In this document: piece after piece, positions 54,025 to 62,365 of the stretch
How positions within the stretch are numbered: position 1 is the stretch's first letter
Layout of the letters: each line of letters starts with the position of its first letter
Origin: CATOSK01 sp963665735
Lineage (GTDB): Bacteria > Chloroflexota > Dehalococcoidia > Lucifugimonadales > UBA3495
Length of the DNA stretch: 64,000 nucleotides
NCBI GenBank assembly: GCA_963665735.1
Contig: OY762444.1
Coordinates: forward strand, 3,472,001 to 3,536,000
Direction of reading: 5' to 3'
Made by a program: the position numbers and the translations under genes
The notes under the pieces: model-generated
The model's input: the letters and a program-made list of their open reading frames with translations, nothing else
What the model was told of the DNA's origin: nothing
The model's database searches: none

Positions 54025-55221
54025 GTGACCGAGTCCTATATGCAGGAATTTCAGCCCCCGGCCCGCATACTGCTGGGCCCCGGCCCCAGCAGCGTCCACC
54101 CGCGGGTGCTCCAGGCCATGACTCTGCCCATCCTGGGACACCTGGACGCCGAGTTTTTCCAGGTGATGGACGACGTTTGCGATATGCTGCGGGTGGTGTT
54201 CCGCACATCCAACTTTATGACCGTTCCCATATCCTCCACCGGCACGGGAGCGATGGAAACCGCCTGCGCCAACCTGCTGGAATCGGGGGACACGGCTATC
54301 GTGTGCCGCAACGGGTTTTTCGGCGACCGGCTGGGCGACATCGCCGCGCGGTGCGGGGCCAATACGGTTGTCCTTGACTCTCCCTGGGGCCAGCCCGTTG
54401 ACGTTCAGGCCATTGAGGACGAACTGAAACGCCATTCCCGCGTCAAGATGGTGGGGGTGGTTCACGCCGAAACTTCCACCGGCGTTTTGACCCCGATGGA
54501 GGACATTATCAACCTGGCCCACCGTTATGACGCCCTGGTGGTGGTGGACGCCGTGACTTCCCTGGGCGGTCACCAGGTAGAGATGGACGGGTGGGACATG
54601 GATGTTTGTTACAGCGCCAGCCAGAAGTGCCTGGGTTCGCCGCCGGGCCTGGCCCCCATCAGCATGGGGCCGCGGGCGATGGAAGTGGTCAACACCCGCG
54701 CCACGCCGGTGCAGAGTTTCTACTTCAACCTCAAAGACCTGGAAAGCTACTGGTCGCAGACCCGCGCCTATCACCACACCAGCCCCATTTCCAACACCTA
54801 CGCCCTGCGGGAGTCGCTGCGGATGATGATGGAGGAAGGGGTGGACAATCGCATCGCCCGCCATGAGCGGGTTGCCGCCGCGTTGCGGGCCGGGTTGGAA
54901 GCCCTGGGACTGGAGTTGATGGCCGCCAGGGATTACCGGCTGAATCCCTTGACCACGGTGTTGTCACCGCCGGGGATTGATGAGGCGGTGGTGCGCCGCC
55001 GGCTGACCCGGGAGTACGGCATACAGATAGGCGGCGGGTTGGGCCAGATTGCCGGCAAGGTCTGGCGCATCGGCCTGATGGGGGAGTCGGCGCGGGAGGC
55101 CAACGTGCTGGCGCTGCTGTCGGCCCTGGAGTTAATCCTGCCCGGCGAAGGATACGAAGTAGCCACCGGCGCCAGCCTGGCCGCCGCCCAACGAGCGCTG
55201 GCGGATTCCGAAAATGGATAA
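54025..55221 (+). CDS. Class V aminotransferase (alanine/serine-glyoxylate type)
   Basis: A 398-residue PLP enzyme likely to transfer an amino group from alanine or serine to glyoxylate, giving glycine. It shows LLGPGPSSVHPRVLQAM, STGTGAMETACANLL, VVHAETSTGVLTPMEDI, VVVDAVTSLGGHQVEMDGWDM and CYSASQKCLGSPPGLAPIS with the PLP lysine. The GTG start follows GAAGGAG. It lies about 6 kb from glcDEF, whose product is glyoxylate. The next gene overlaps by 8 bases. Confidence 0.92.
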   Translation: MTESYMQEFQPPARILLGPGPSSVHPRVLQAMTLPILGHLDAEFFQVMDDVCDMLRVVFRTSNFMTVPISSTGTGAMETACANLLESGDTAIVCRNGFFGDRLGDIAARCGANTVVLDSPWGQPVDVQAIEDELKRHSRVKMVGVVHAETSTGVLTPMEDIINLAHRYDALVVVDAVTSLGGHQVEMDGWDMDVCYSASQKCLGSPPGLAPISMGPRAMEVVNTRATPVQSFYFNLKDLESYWSQTRAYHHTSPISNTYALRESLRMMMEEGVDNRIARHERVAAALRAGLEALGLELMAARDYRLNPLTTVLSPPGIDEAVVRRRLTREYGIQIGGGLGQIAGKVWRIGLMGESAREANVLALLSALELILPGEGYEVATGASLAAAQRALADSENG

Positions 55222-55837
55222 AGTCTTCATCTATTGGGACAACTCCAACATTTTCATCAGCGGCCAGCAAGTAGCGGCGGAGCGGGAAGGCGACGCGGCC
55301 CGCTATCGGGTGCGGTTGGACTTCCGTCATTTGCTGGACCTGGCTTGCGGAGGACGCGACATAGAGAAGGCCATCGCCGTCGGCTCCATCCCGCCGGAGT
55401 TGCGCCACGTTTGGAATCGGCTGGAAAACGCGGGGATAACCGTTCAACTGCTGGAACGGGGCGCGCTGCAAGGCCGGGAACAGGGCGTTGACCAGGCATT
55501 GCAAACCGCTATGCTGCGCGACGCTTTTGACTACAATGGCAATCCGGGAATTGCGGTGCTGCTGACCGGGGACGGGGCCGGTTTTGCCGACGGCGTAGGT
55601 TTTCACGCCGACCTGGAGCGTATGCGGAGCCGGGGCTGGCGGGTTGAGGTTTTGTCCTGGCGGCATAGCTGCAACCGGCGGATGCGGGAATGGGCGGAGG
55701 AAAACGGCGCCTTTATCGCCCTGGATGACTTCTACGAAAACGTAACTTTTCTGGAACCTCCGGCGCCGGGACAGCCCATAGCCGCCCCGCGCTACGCCAC
55801 ACCGCCGGACTTGGCGCGGAGGCAGTTGGCGGGTTAG
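55214..55837 (+). CDS. NYN domain protein (putative RNase)
   Basis: A 207-residue protein with the NYN/LabA PIN-like fold. The first acidic motif is VFIYWDNSNIFIS, then GREQGVDQALQTAML with the second acidic site, VLLTGDGAGF and a final VEVLSWRHSCNRRMREWAEEN. NYN proteins cleave RNA or act as ribonuclease-like regulators. It begins 8 bases before the end of the aminotransferase gene and is translationally coupled to it. No membrane segment. Confidence 0.85.
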   Translation: MDKVFIYWDNSNIFISGQQVAAEREGDAARYRVRLDFRHLLDLACGGRDIEKAIAVGSIPPELRHVWNRLENAGITVQLLERGALQGREQGVDQALQTAMLRDAFDYNGNPGIAVLLTGDGAGFADGVGFHADLERMRSRGWRVEVLSWRHSCNRRMREWAEENGAFIALDDFYENVTFLEPPAPGQPIAAPRYATPPDLARRQLAG

Positions 55838-55878
55838 GAAAGGGATTAGTCCGGCCCATTAGAGGGTTCTGGCAGGTG

Positions 55879-57162
55879 TTAGCGCCCGGCATAAGGGCTG
55901 TCCGACGGTGGTTCTGTGAGCCAGAAGATTGCTTGTTCTGAAATGACCGCCGGTTCGGTCATGTGCAGCGGCCTCCCCCAAAGCAATACCGAATAGATGC
56001 CGGGGCCGTGCTCACGAAGAATCGGTGTTAGGTCGGCCCGGATGTTCATCGCGTCATCTGAAATGTCCATGCGCTCGGCTATTACCCGAGCTACTTCATT
56101 CCTTACGGGCGGTGCTTTGGCACTGTCCGCCTTGGCCTTGGCCCAAACGTCTGCTGCTTCCTGATGGCTTTGGGGAACTGGTCGGTTCGGGTCGTTCCCG
56201 TAGGGGTCTATGCACTGGTGGTCGGACATCACTTCTTTCAATGGCGGGTCAATGTAGAAACTACCCCCAAATAGTGGCTTTACTACGTAGGCAACCTGCT
56301 TTGGGTTGCATAATGAGTAGGTATAGCTTAACTGGCCGCGGGTGAGTGGCTTGGGAGGAGGGTCATGGTAAATCTGGATGTTGGTCGTTTCCCCGATGTT
56401 CAGGGTTGCCCCCGAGAGCGTTCCTTTGAGCCGCAATATGCCCTCGGGGTCTATCTTGGGCGGAACAGTATAAGTAACATAGTCTGACGCAAACTGTTGA
56501 ATCATCACCGGGTTAAATCGGTCGTAGGCAATGCCTGCGTTGAGAATGGTATGGGCCGGGTCCAGCAGGTTGCGGCGGTGTCCAGGACTTTCCATCCATC
56601 CGGCTACCGCTTCGGCGACTTCGTCCTCCATTGACGTAATGGCGACGTAGTTTTCGTTGGGTTTGATGCAATAATCGGATCCCCACCAGTTTTCCCCGTC
56701 AGCCCCCGTGCCGCCGGTCAAGGTGTAACGATGATTGGGCTTGAGTCCCCATTGATCCCAGTGACTGCTGTAACAACCAGCGAGGGATGCCTCGGCGTGC
56801 AACTGGGCGGCTACGTTAGAGCCTAAACTAACCGGAGGGACTCTGGCGGCAGCGCGTTGCTCGTTTGTAAGTTTCAGCATTAACCGTTTTAGTTCCGTGT
56901 GTCGCTCAGCAGGGTGTGCGAATAGTTGTTTTTCGTCCTCGGTGTCGTGGAAATCGGTAATGGCCCCTTCAATGTCGGTTTCCCCGATTCCGGCTAAGAG
57001 GTCTTGGCCGGCGGTGAAAGCAGCGCGAATGTAGTCAGCGCCTGGGAAGTCGGCGGAGCGATAAACCGCGAAGTAAATACCAACGGCTGCTAATCCGATG
57101 AGGGCTAGCACTAGCCAACAACCACACCCCTTGCTTTCGGACTTCTCGTTGCTATTTGGCAT
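55879..57162 (-). CDS. Membrane-anchored CAP (SCP/PR-1) domain protein
   Basis: A 427-residue protein with a single N-terminal anchor, CWLVLALIGLAAVGIYFAVY, just after GCG-C. The CAP domain follows: LTNEQRAAARVPPVSLGSNVAAQLHAEASLAGCYSSHWDQWG with the CAP His and Glu region, GGTGADGENWW, and AVAGWMESPGHRRNLLDPAHTILNAGIAYDR. The C-terminal 200 residues form an extracellular beta-rich region of unknown type (LRLKGTLSGATLNIGETTN). It probably acts outside the cytoplasm. It runs convergent to the NYN gene. Confidence 0.82.
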   Translation of the reverse strand: MPNSNEKSESKGCGCWLVLALIGLAAVGIYFAVYRSADFPGADYIRAAFTAGQDLLAGIGETDIEGAITDFHDTEDEKQLFAHPAERHTELKRLMLKLTNEQRAAARVPPVSLGSNVAAQLHAEASLAGCYSSHWDQWGLKPNHRYTLTGGTGADGENWWGSDYCIKPNENYVAITSMEDEVAEAVAGWMESPGHRRNLLDPAHTILNAGIAYDRFNPVMIQQFASDYVTYTVPPKIDPEGILRLKGTLSGATLNIGETTNIQIYHDPPPKPLTRGQLSYTYSLCNPKQVAYVVKPLFGGSFYIDPPLKEVMSDHQCIDPYGNDPNRPVPQSHQEAADVWAKAKADSAKAPPVRNEVARVIAERMDISDDAMNIRADLTPILREHGPGIYSVLLWGRPLHMTEPAVISEQAIFWLTEPPSDSPYAGR

Positions 57163-57246
57163 AGCGTTAACCAGAACGCTTGCCTGCTTTTTTTGTTCGC
57201 GCCTTGCTCATTCTCGAATAAAGAAGGTACAAGAACTTGGAAGGGG

Positions 57247-58569
57247 TTAACCCTCCGCCCTATAAGCCTCGTCTAGCAGGTCAACTATGTGGACTACGGG
57301 GGCGGTGATTCCCCGTTGGCGCAAGCCTGATTCTATTTGCATCATGCAGCCGGGGTTGGCGGTTGCTACCTGGTCGGCGTTGGTGGCTTGTATCCGGTCG
57401 AGTTTGGTGTCGAGGATTTTGCCGGCCAGGTCGGGCTGAATCATGGAATAGAATCCCGCCGAGCCGCAGCACATGGACGACTGTTCCATTTCCACCAGGC
57501 GCAGGCCGGGGATGGACTGCAATATCGCGCGGGGCGCCTGGGTAATGCGCTGGGCGTGGGCCAGGTGACAGGGGTCTTGATACGTTACCCGCCGCTCCAG
57601 CCGGGCGCGGGGCGGGTCAAGGGGCAAGTCGGCCAAGAACTCGGTAATGTCCCTGGTCATCGCGCTGAACTCGGCGGCCTGGGCGGAAAACTGCGGGTCG
57701 TCCTTCAACAATTCCTGGTATTCTTTCATCGTTGAGCCGCAGCCGGCCGACGCCGTGACGATGCAGTCAACCCCGGCGTCCAGAAACACTTGGAGGTTGC
57801 GCCGGGCCAGATTTCGCCCGGACTCCAAATCGCCGGCGTGCAGGTGCAGCGCGCCGCAGCAGCCCTGGCCGACGGGAACCACTACGTCGCAACCGTTGCG
57901 GGTCAGCACCCGCACCGCCGCCCGCATGGTGTCCCCGTGCATCAGGGGCATGACGCAGCCCGACAGCAGGGCCACGGTCATTTTCCGGGGGCCTCGGGCC
58001 CGGTACACTTCCTCGCTGGGGCCGAAGAACTGCCCGGACATCGGCGGCAGTTGGCTTTCCATGCGGCCCAGGGAACCGGGCATGACCCGCAGCAGGCCGC
58101 TGGCCCGCACCAGCTTTTGCGGCCCCCGGCTCTGGTAGGCCCGCAGCAGGCCGCCGCCCCAGCGCAGCCGCCGGGGGTGGGCCAGCGCGAACCGCAGCAG
58201 CCACCGGCTGACCCGTTTCAGCCCCGGCCCCTGCTTGTCCTGGGCCAGCACCTGGGCGCGGGAGTATTCCATGATGCGGCCGTAGGGGACTCCCGACGGG
58301 CAGACGGCTTCGCAGGCCCGGCATTGCAGGCACATTTCCCAATGGGAGACCACCCTTTCGCTGATGCCCAGCCGTCCCTCATGCACCGCTTTCATCAGGG
58401 CGATGCGGCCCCGGGGCGATTCGGTTTCGACGCCTAGCTGGGTATAGGTGGGGCAGGCGCTGAGGCACAGACCGCAATGGACGCAGCGGTACAGGTCGGC
58501 TTCCGCCGGAGCGTCAACGGCGCTGAATCCGGGTTCGTCGTTCAGCCGGATGACAGTTGGCTCTTCCAC
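57247..58569 (-). CDS. glcF: Glycolate oxidase iron-sulfur subunit
   Basis: The electron-transfer subunit of glycolate oxidase, 440 residues. Two [4Fe-4S] sites are clear: CVHCGLCLSACP (Cys29, 32, 35, 39) and CLQCRACEAVC (Cys80, 83, 86, 90). Two cysteine-rich CCG domains follow, with GCCGALHLHAG and TYQDPCHLAHAQR and SSMCCGSAGFYS. It starts directly after glcE, so the three genes glcD-glcE-glcF form one operon on the minus strand. Confidence 0.95.
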   Translation of the reverse strand: MEEPTVIRLNDEPGFSAVDAPAEADLYRCVHCGLCLSACPTYTQLGVETESPRGRIALMKAVHEGRLGISERVVSHWEMCLQCRACEAVCPSGVPYGRIMEYSRAQVLAQDKQGPGLKRVSRWLLRFALAHPRRLRWGGGLLRAYQSRGPQKLVRASGLLRVMPGSLGRMESQLPPMSGQFFGPSEEVYRARGPRKMTVALLSGCVMPLMHGDTMRAAVRVLTRNGCDVVVPVGQGCCGALHLHAGDLESGRNLARRNLQVFLDAGVDCIVTASAGCGSTMKEYQELLKDDPQFSAQAAEFSAMTRDITEFLADLPLDPPRARLERRVTYQDPCHLAHAQRITQAPRAILQSIPGLRLVEMEQSSMCCGSAGFYSMIQPDLAGKILDTKLDRIQATNADQVATANPGCMMQIESGLRQRGITAPVVHIVDLLDEAYRAEG

Positions 58570-58571
58570 CG

Positions 58572-59903
58572 TCAGATTCTCCCCATGCCGCGGCCCGGAT
58601 TCAGGATGCCCTTGGGGTCTAAGGCTTGTTTCAACCGCCGCATTAACTCCACTTCACCGGCGCCGGCCCCCCAAACGTCAACCTGTTCTTTCACCGCCAG
58701 GGGGCAGCGACGAACGATTGCCGTACCGCCCTTTGGCCCGGCCAATTGCCGCAGCCGCTTAACGGATTCAACCATCTGGGCGGCGTCCCATCCGTCGGTG
58801 TCCCACGCCAGCAGGTCAAGCCGGCCAAAACCGGGGTCGGCCACTACTGCCGCCGGGCCGTGGATTCCCACCTCGTCGGGCCAGCCCACGGCCAAACCCG
58901 TTGCCGCCGGGGGAAGGTTCAACGTCGCCGCCAGAACCGGGGACGGCTGGCTGTCCCAACCCAGGTCGGTTACTTTTTCCAGCAGTTCCAATGCCTTGGC
59001 CGAGTCAACCCGGTCAACGCTGCCGCTCCCCGCTTGACGCAACAGCCGGGCCGAATCTTCCACCCGGCGGCGCACGGCGCGGGGCCGTCCGGCGGCGAAT
59101 CCCAGGACTATCGCCCCGTTGGCGCCGGCCAAGTCTCCCAACCCCAAGCGGTTCGCGGCCTCGTGGTTGATTACCTGCACTCCCTGGGGCGCAAAGACCT
59201 GCGCCAACAACTCCCTTGCCGCGCCGACGGCCTGGGCCATGCCGGGGAAGGCCGCCACCAGACCGCCGTACTCGGCGGGGGCCGGGGCCAGCTTGAAGGT
59301 GGCTTCGACAATTACGCCCAGAGTTCCCAGCGACCCGGCGTAGAGCTTGTTGAGGTCATAGCCGGTTACGTTCTTGACCACGCGCCCGCCGGCCTTGGTT
59401 TCCGTACCATCGGGGCTGATGACGCTGATTCCGATGAGCCAGTCCCGGGGCAATCCGTAGGCATGACGCAACGGGCCGGTGGCGCTGGCCGACAGGATTC
59501 CACCGATGGTTGCCTTGGCCGCCGACGGGGCTTGCAGGGGGACAATCTTGCCTTCCGCCGCCAACTCCCGCTGGAACCGGGCCAGGGTTATGCCGGCCTC
59601 CACCGTGGCGGTCAAGTCGGCGGGCTGGTAGTCCAGCAGGCGGTCACACCGTGACAGGTCAAGCACGGCGTCAACCCGTTGGGGGCGGTTGCCCAAGTCC
59701 ATCTGCGTTCCGCCACCCCAGGGTATGACGGACAAGTTTTCTTCCCACGCCCAAGCCAGCGCGTCGGCTGCCTCTTCCCTGGTGGCCGGCTGAAAGGCCG
59801 ATGCGGGAACCAAGCCGTCCACCGCGTAGTCCGGCGGGACTGCGGACGACGGGGATTGATTGCTCCCGGAGGCGGCCGGCGGGTTGTCGGAAAGACGGCG
59901 CAT
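58572..59903 (-). CDS. glcE: Glycolate oxidase FAD-binding subunit
   Basis: The second FAD subunit of glycolate oxidase, 443 residues. FAD contacts are in VIPWGGGTQMDLGNRP, then TVEAGITLARFQRELAAEGK, PLQAPSAAKATIGGILSASATGPLRHAYG and AGGRVVKNVTGYDLNKLYAGSLGTLGVI, typical of GlcE. The start at 59903 is preferred over an extension. It lies 16 bases after glcD and two bases before glcF. Confidence 0.94.
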   Translation of the reverse strand: MRRLSDNPPAASGSNQSPSSAVPPDYAVDGLVPASAFQPATREEAADALAWAWEENLSVIPWGGGTQMDLGNRPQRVDAVLDLSRCDRLLDYQPADLTATVEAGITLARFQRELAAEGKIVPLQAPSAAKATIGGILSASATGPLRHAYGLPRDWLIGISVISPDGTETKAGGRVVKNVTGYDLNKLYAGSLGTLGVIVEATFKLAPAPAEYGGLVAAFPGMAQAVGAARELLAQVFAPQGVQVINHEAANRLGLGDLAGANGAIVLGFAAGRPRAVRRRVEDSARLLRQAGSGSVDRVDSAKALELLEKVTDLGWDSQPSPVLAATLNLPPAATGLAVGWPDEVGIHGPAAVVADPGFGRLDLLAWDTDGWDAAQMVESVKRLRQLAGPKGGTAIVRRCPLAVKEQVDVWGAGAGEVELMRRLKQALDPKGILNPGRGMGRI

Positions 59904-59919
59904 AACGGGCAGTGCGGCC

Positions 59920-61356
59920 CTAAACGTACATTCCGGGGCTGTCCCCGGTGCGGTTGGCGGTGGTGACGGGATGCGCAACGCCGTCGGGGAAAATCTTGCC
60001 GGGGTTGAGGCGGTTCAAGGGGGCGAAGGCGTCGCGAACCCGGCGCATCTGCGACAAGTCGGCGTCGTTGAAAACCAGGGGCATATATTCCTTTTTTTCC
60101 AGCCCGATGCCGTGTTCGCCGCTGAGGGTTCCCCCCTGGTCAACGCAGTATTGCATCAACTCCAGGGCCGCCGCCGCCGCTCGCTCCGATACCCCCGGCT
60201 CACGCTCGTCGAACAACATACAGGGATGCAGGTTGCCGTCGCCGGCGTGAAAGACGTTGGCGATGGTTATGCGGTGTTTCTCCGAAACCTCCGACACCTT
60301 GCGCAGCACCTGGGCCAGCCGCGTCCGTGGCACCACGCCGTCCACCAGGTAATAGTTGGGCGCGATGGTTCCGAAGGCGCCGAAGGCCGTTTTGCGGCCC
60401 ACCCACAGCTTTTCCCGGTCTGCCGGGTCTTCGGCCACCCGCACCTGGCTGGCCCCGGTGTCCCATAGGGCCGACTCAACTTCCTGGGTAACGTCTTCCA
60501 CTTCCTCGGTCAACCCTTCCAGTTCCACCAGCAGCACGGCTCCGGCGTCGTCGGGATAGCCGGCGTCGGTGACGCTCTGCACCGCCTGGATGCTCAGGGC
60601 GTCAATCATTTCCAGGGCCGCCGGCACTATGCCGTGGCCGATGACCGCCGAAACCGCGGTGCAGGCGGAGTCAATGTCGGGGAATATGCCCAGGAAGGTC
60701 TTGACCATTTCCGGCAGGGGCAGGATACGCACGACGATTTTCGTCGCAATGCCGAAAGTGCCTTCGGAGCCGACAAAGACGCCCCGCAGGTCGTAACCGG
60801 GCATTTCCCGGGCCGGGCCGCCAAGCTGCACTACTTGGCCATCCTCAAGGACGACTTCCATACCCAGGACGTGGTTGGTGGTGGTGCCGTAGGCCAGACA
60901 GTGCGGCCCGCCGGCGTTTTCGGCGATGTTGCCGCCTAGACTGCAAGCCCGTTGGCTGGAAGGGTCGGGGGCATAGCGAAACCCCAGCTTGCGGACGTGG
61001 GTGTCCAGGTCCAAGTTGATGACGCCGGGTTCGATGGTGGCGGCGCCGTTTTCGGTGTCCACTTCCAGGATGCGGTTCATCTTGGTGAAAGCGATTTGGA
61101 TACCGCCTTCGGGGGCGATGGCGCCGCCGCTCAAGCCGGTGCCGGAACCGCGGCCCACCACCGGCACGCCCTCCCGGTAGGCCAAGGCCAGCGCGCGGCT
61201 GACTTCCTGGGTATTGGCTGGAAAGACCACGGCACGCGGCATCCGGCGGTCTATCGAGCCGTCGTACTCATAGACCAGCAAGTCTTCCGGGTGGGAGATA
61301 ACGTCGTCCTCCCCGACGATGGCTTGCAACTGTTGAATGAAGTTTTGCTGCTGCAC
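59920..61356 (-). CDS. glcD: Glycolate oxidase catalytic subunit (FAD-linked)
   Basis: It oxidises glycolate (or D-lactate) to glyoxylate, passing electrons to the GlcF clusters. The 478-residue protein shows PRAVVFPANTQEVSRALALAY, VVGRGSGTGLSGGAIAPEGG, EPGVINLDLDTHVRKLGFRYAPDPSSQRACSLGGNIAENAGG, and AHAGDGNLHP/GTLSGEHGIGLEKK near the C terminus. The GTG start at 61356 gives the family length; the frame opens further upstream without similarity. It is the first gene of glcDEF. Confidence 0.95.
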   Translation of the reverse strand: MQQQNFIQQLQAIVGEDDVISHPEDLLVYEYDGSIDRRMPRAVVFPANTQEVSRALALAYREGVPVVGRGSGTGLSGGAIAPEGGIQIAFTKMNRILEVDTENGAATIEPGVINLDLDTHVRKLGFRYAPDPSSQRACSLGGNIAENAGGPHCLAYGTTTNHVLGMEVVLEDGQVVQLGGPAREMPGYDLRGVFVGSEGTFGIATKIVVRILPLPEMVKTFLGIFPDIDSACTAVSAVIGHGIVPAALEMIDALSIQAVQSVTDAGYPDDAGAVLLVELEGLTEEVEDVTQEVESALWDTGASQVRVAEDPADREKLWVGRKTAFGAFGTIAPNYYLVDGVVPRTRLAQVLRKVSEVSEKHRITIANVFHAGDGNLHPCMLFDEREPGVSERAAAAALELMQYCVDQGGTLSGEHGIGLEKKEYMPLVFNDADLSQMRRVRDAFAPLNRLNPGKIFPDGVAHPVTTANRTGDSPGMYV

Positions 61357-61504
61357 GGTGCGCCTCTGGCCGAGGGATGGGATTCGAGCAAGTCCGGCTC
61401 CCGCCGGTTCCGGTGTGAAGATGATAGGGGAAAACCGCCGCCGGTGGCAAGGAAGGGGGCTTGAATTGTAAAATGGAGGCAGCGCGCCAAGGAAGGGAAA
61501 TGCA

Positions 61505-61741
61505 ATGGGAACCATGCCCATCACGATTGAAGTTGACGCCGAAACTGCCAAGGCTTATGCCTCCGCCTCGGCAACAGACCGGATGAGGATTCAGATGCTG
61601 CTGAGTCTGCGGCTGCGGGAACTTGTCAACCGACCGGCCAGACCGCTGCCGGAAGTAATGGACGATATGGGCGCGGAAGCGGCGGCCAATGGTCTGACGC
61701 CGGAAGTCCTGGAGTCCATTTTGCGCGACGATGGGGAATAG
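61505..61741 (+). CDS. Antitoxin-type protein upstream of a PIN pseudogene
   Basis: A 78-residue acidic protein, MGTMPITIEVDAETAKAYASASATDRMRIQMLL then LRLRELVNRPARPLPEVMDDMGAEAAANGLTPEVLESIL. The helix pattern resembles antitoxins of PIN-toxin pairs. The PIN gene overlaps its end by 11 bases. GGAAGGGA precedes the ATG, and a TGTAAAAT box lies about 40 bases upstream. Confidence 0.72.
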   Translation: MGTMPITIEVDAETAKAYASASATDRMRIQMLLSLRLRELVNRPARPLPEVMDDMGAEAAANGLTPEVLESILRDDGE

Positions 61742-62150
61742 TATTCGGGTAGTGCTGGATACCAACGTAGTGGTCAGCGCCGCTTTGTTCCAACAGTCCG
61801 GCTCCCGGCAAGTCCTAAACCATATTATCCGGCAAGGCACTGTCCTTGTATCCGAGGATACGCTGACCGAATTGTAAGAAGTTCTCTTCCGTTCTCGTTT
61901 TGACCGATATATCCGCCAAGCAACCCGCGAGGAATTTTTGGCTTCCTTCGTTTTGGCAGCCCATCCGGTTGAGGTTACTCAGGCGATAACCGCTTGCCGC
62001 GACCCCAAAGACGACAAGTTTCTGGAATTGGCCGTCAGCGGACGCGCTACCCATATTGTAAGTGGCGACCAAGACCTGTTGGCGTTGCATCCCTTCGCCG
62101 GAATTCCGATAGTTACTCCCGGTTCGTTCCTGGCAGCGGTGCAAATTTAA
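61731..62150 (+). pseudogene. PIN-domain toxin interrupted by an in-frame TAA
   Basis: Frame from ATG 61731 begins MGNSIRVVLDTNVVVSAALF and runs to DTLTEL, then TAA at 61875-61877, then resumes in the same frame with EVLFRSRFDRYIRQATREEF, CRDPKDDKFLELAVSGRATHI and SGDQDLLALHPFAGIPIVTPG, to a stop at 62148-62150. The two parts together form a complete 139-residue PIN protein of the COG1569 type. Only one nonsense codon separates them. Either a recent inactivating mutation or a sequence error explains it. Confidence 0.85.
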
Positions 62151-62306
62151 CCCGCCAGATCGTTCTTTATGCCGGGGCCACTGCCTTACCAAGTGTTCGG
62201 TCAAGCGCAAAGTAACCCCGGCAGCAACTAACCGCCGTAGTCGCGCCAAAGCGTCCAATTTTGTCCAACGTCAACGCTCTGTCGCAAGCGTTACCCCCCG
62301 GCAACT

Positions 62307-62336
62307 TTGACACTGCCCGGCGGGGTTGGCTATATT
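62307..62336 (+). promoter_or_regulatory. Candidate promoter of the acyl-CoA synthetase gene
   Basis: TTGACA (62307-62312) and TATATT (62331-62336) are 18 bases apart, 30 bases upstream of the ATG. Confidence 0.6.
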
Positions 62337-62365
62337 CTTGGTCAAACAGGTTGGGGGAGCGGCTT

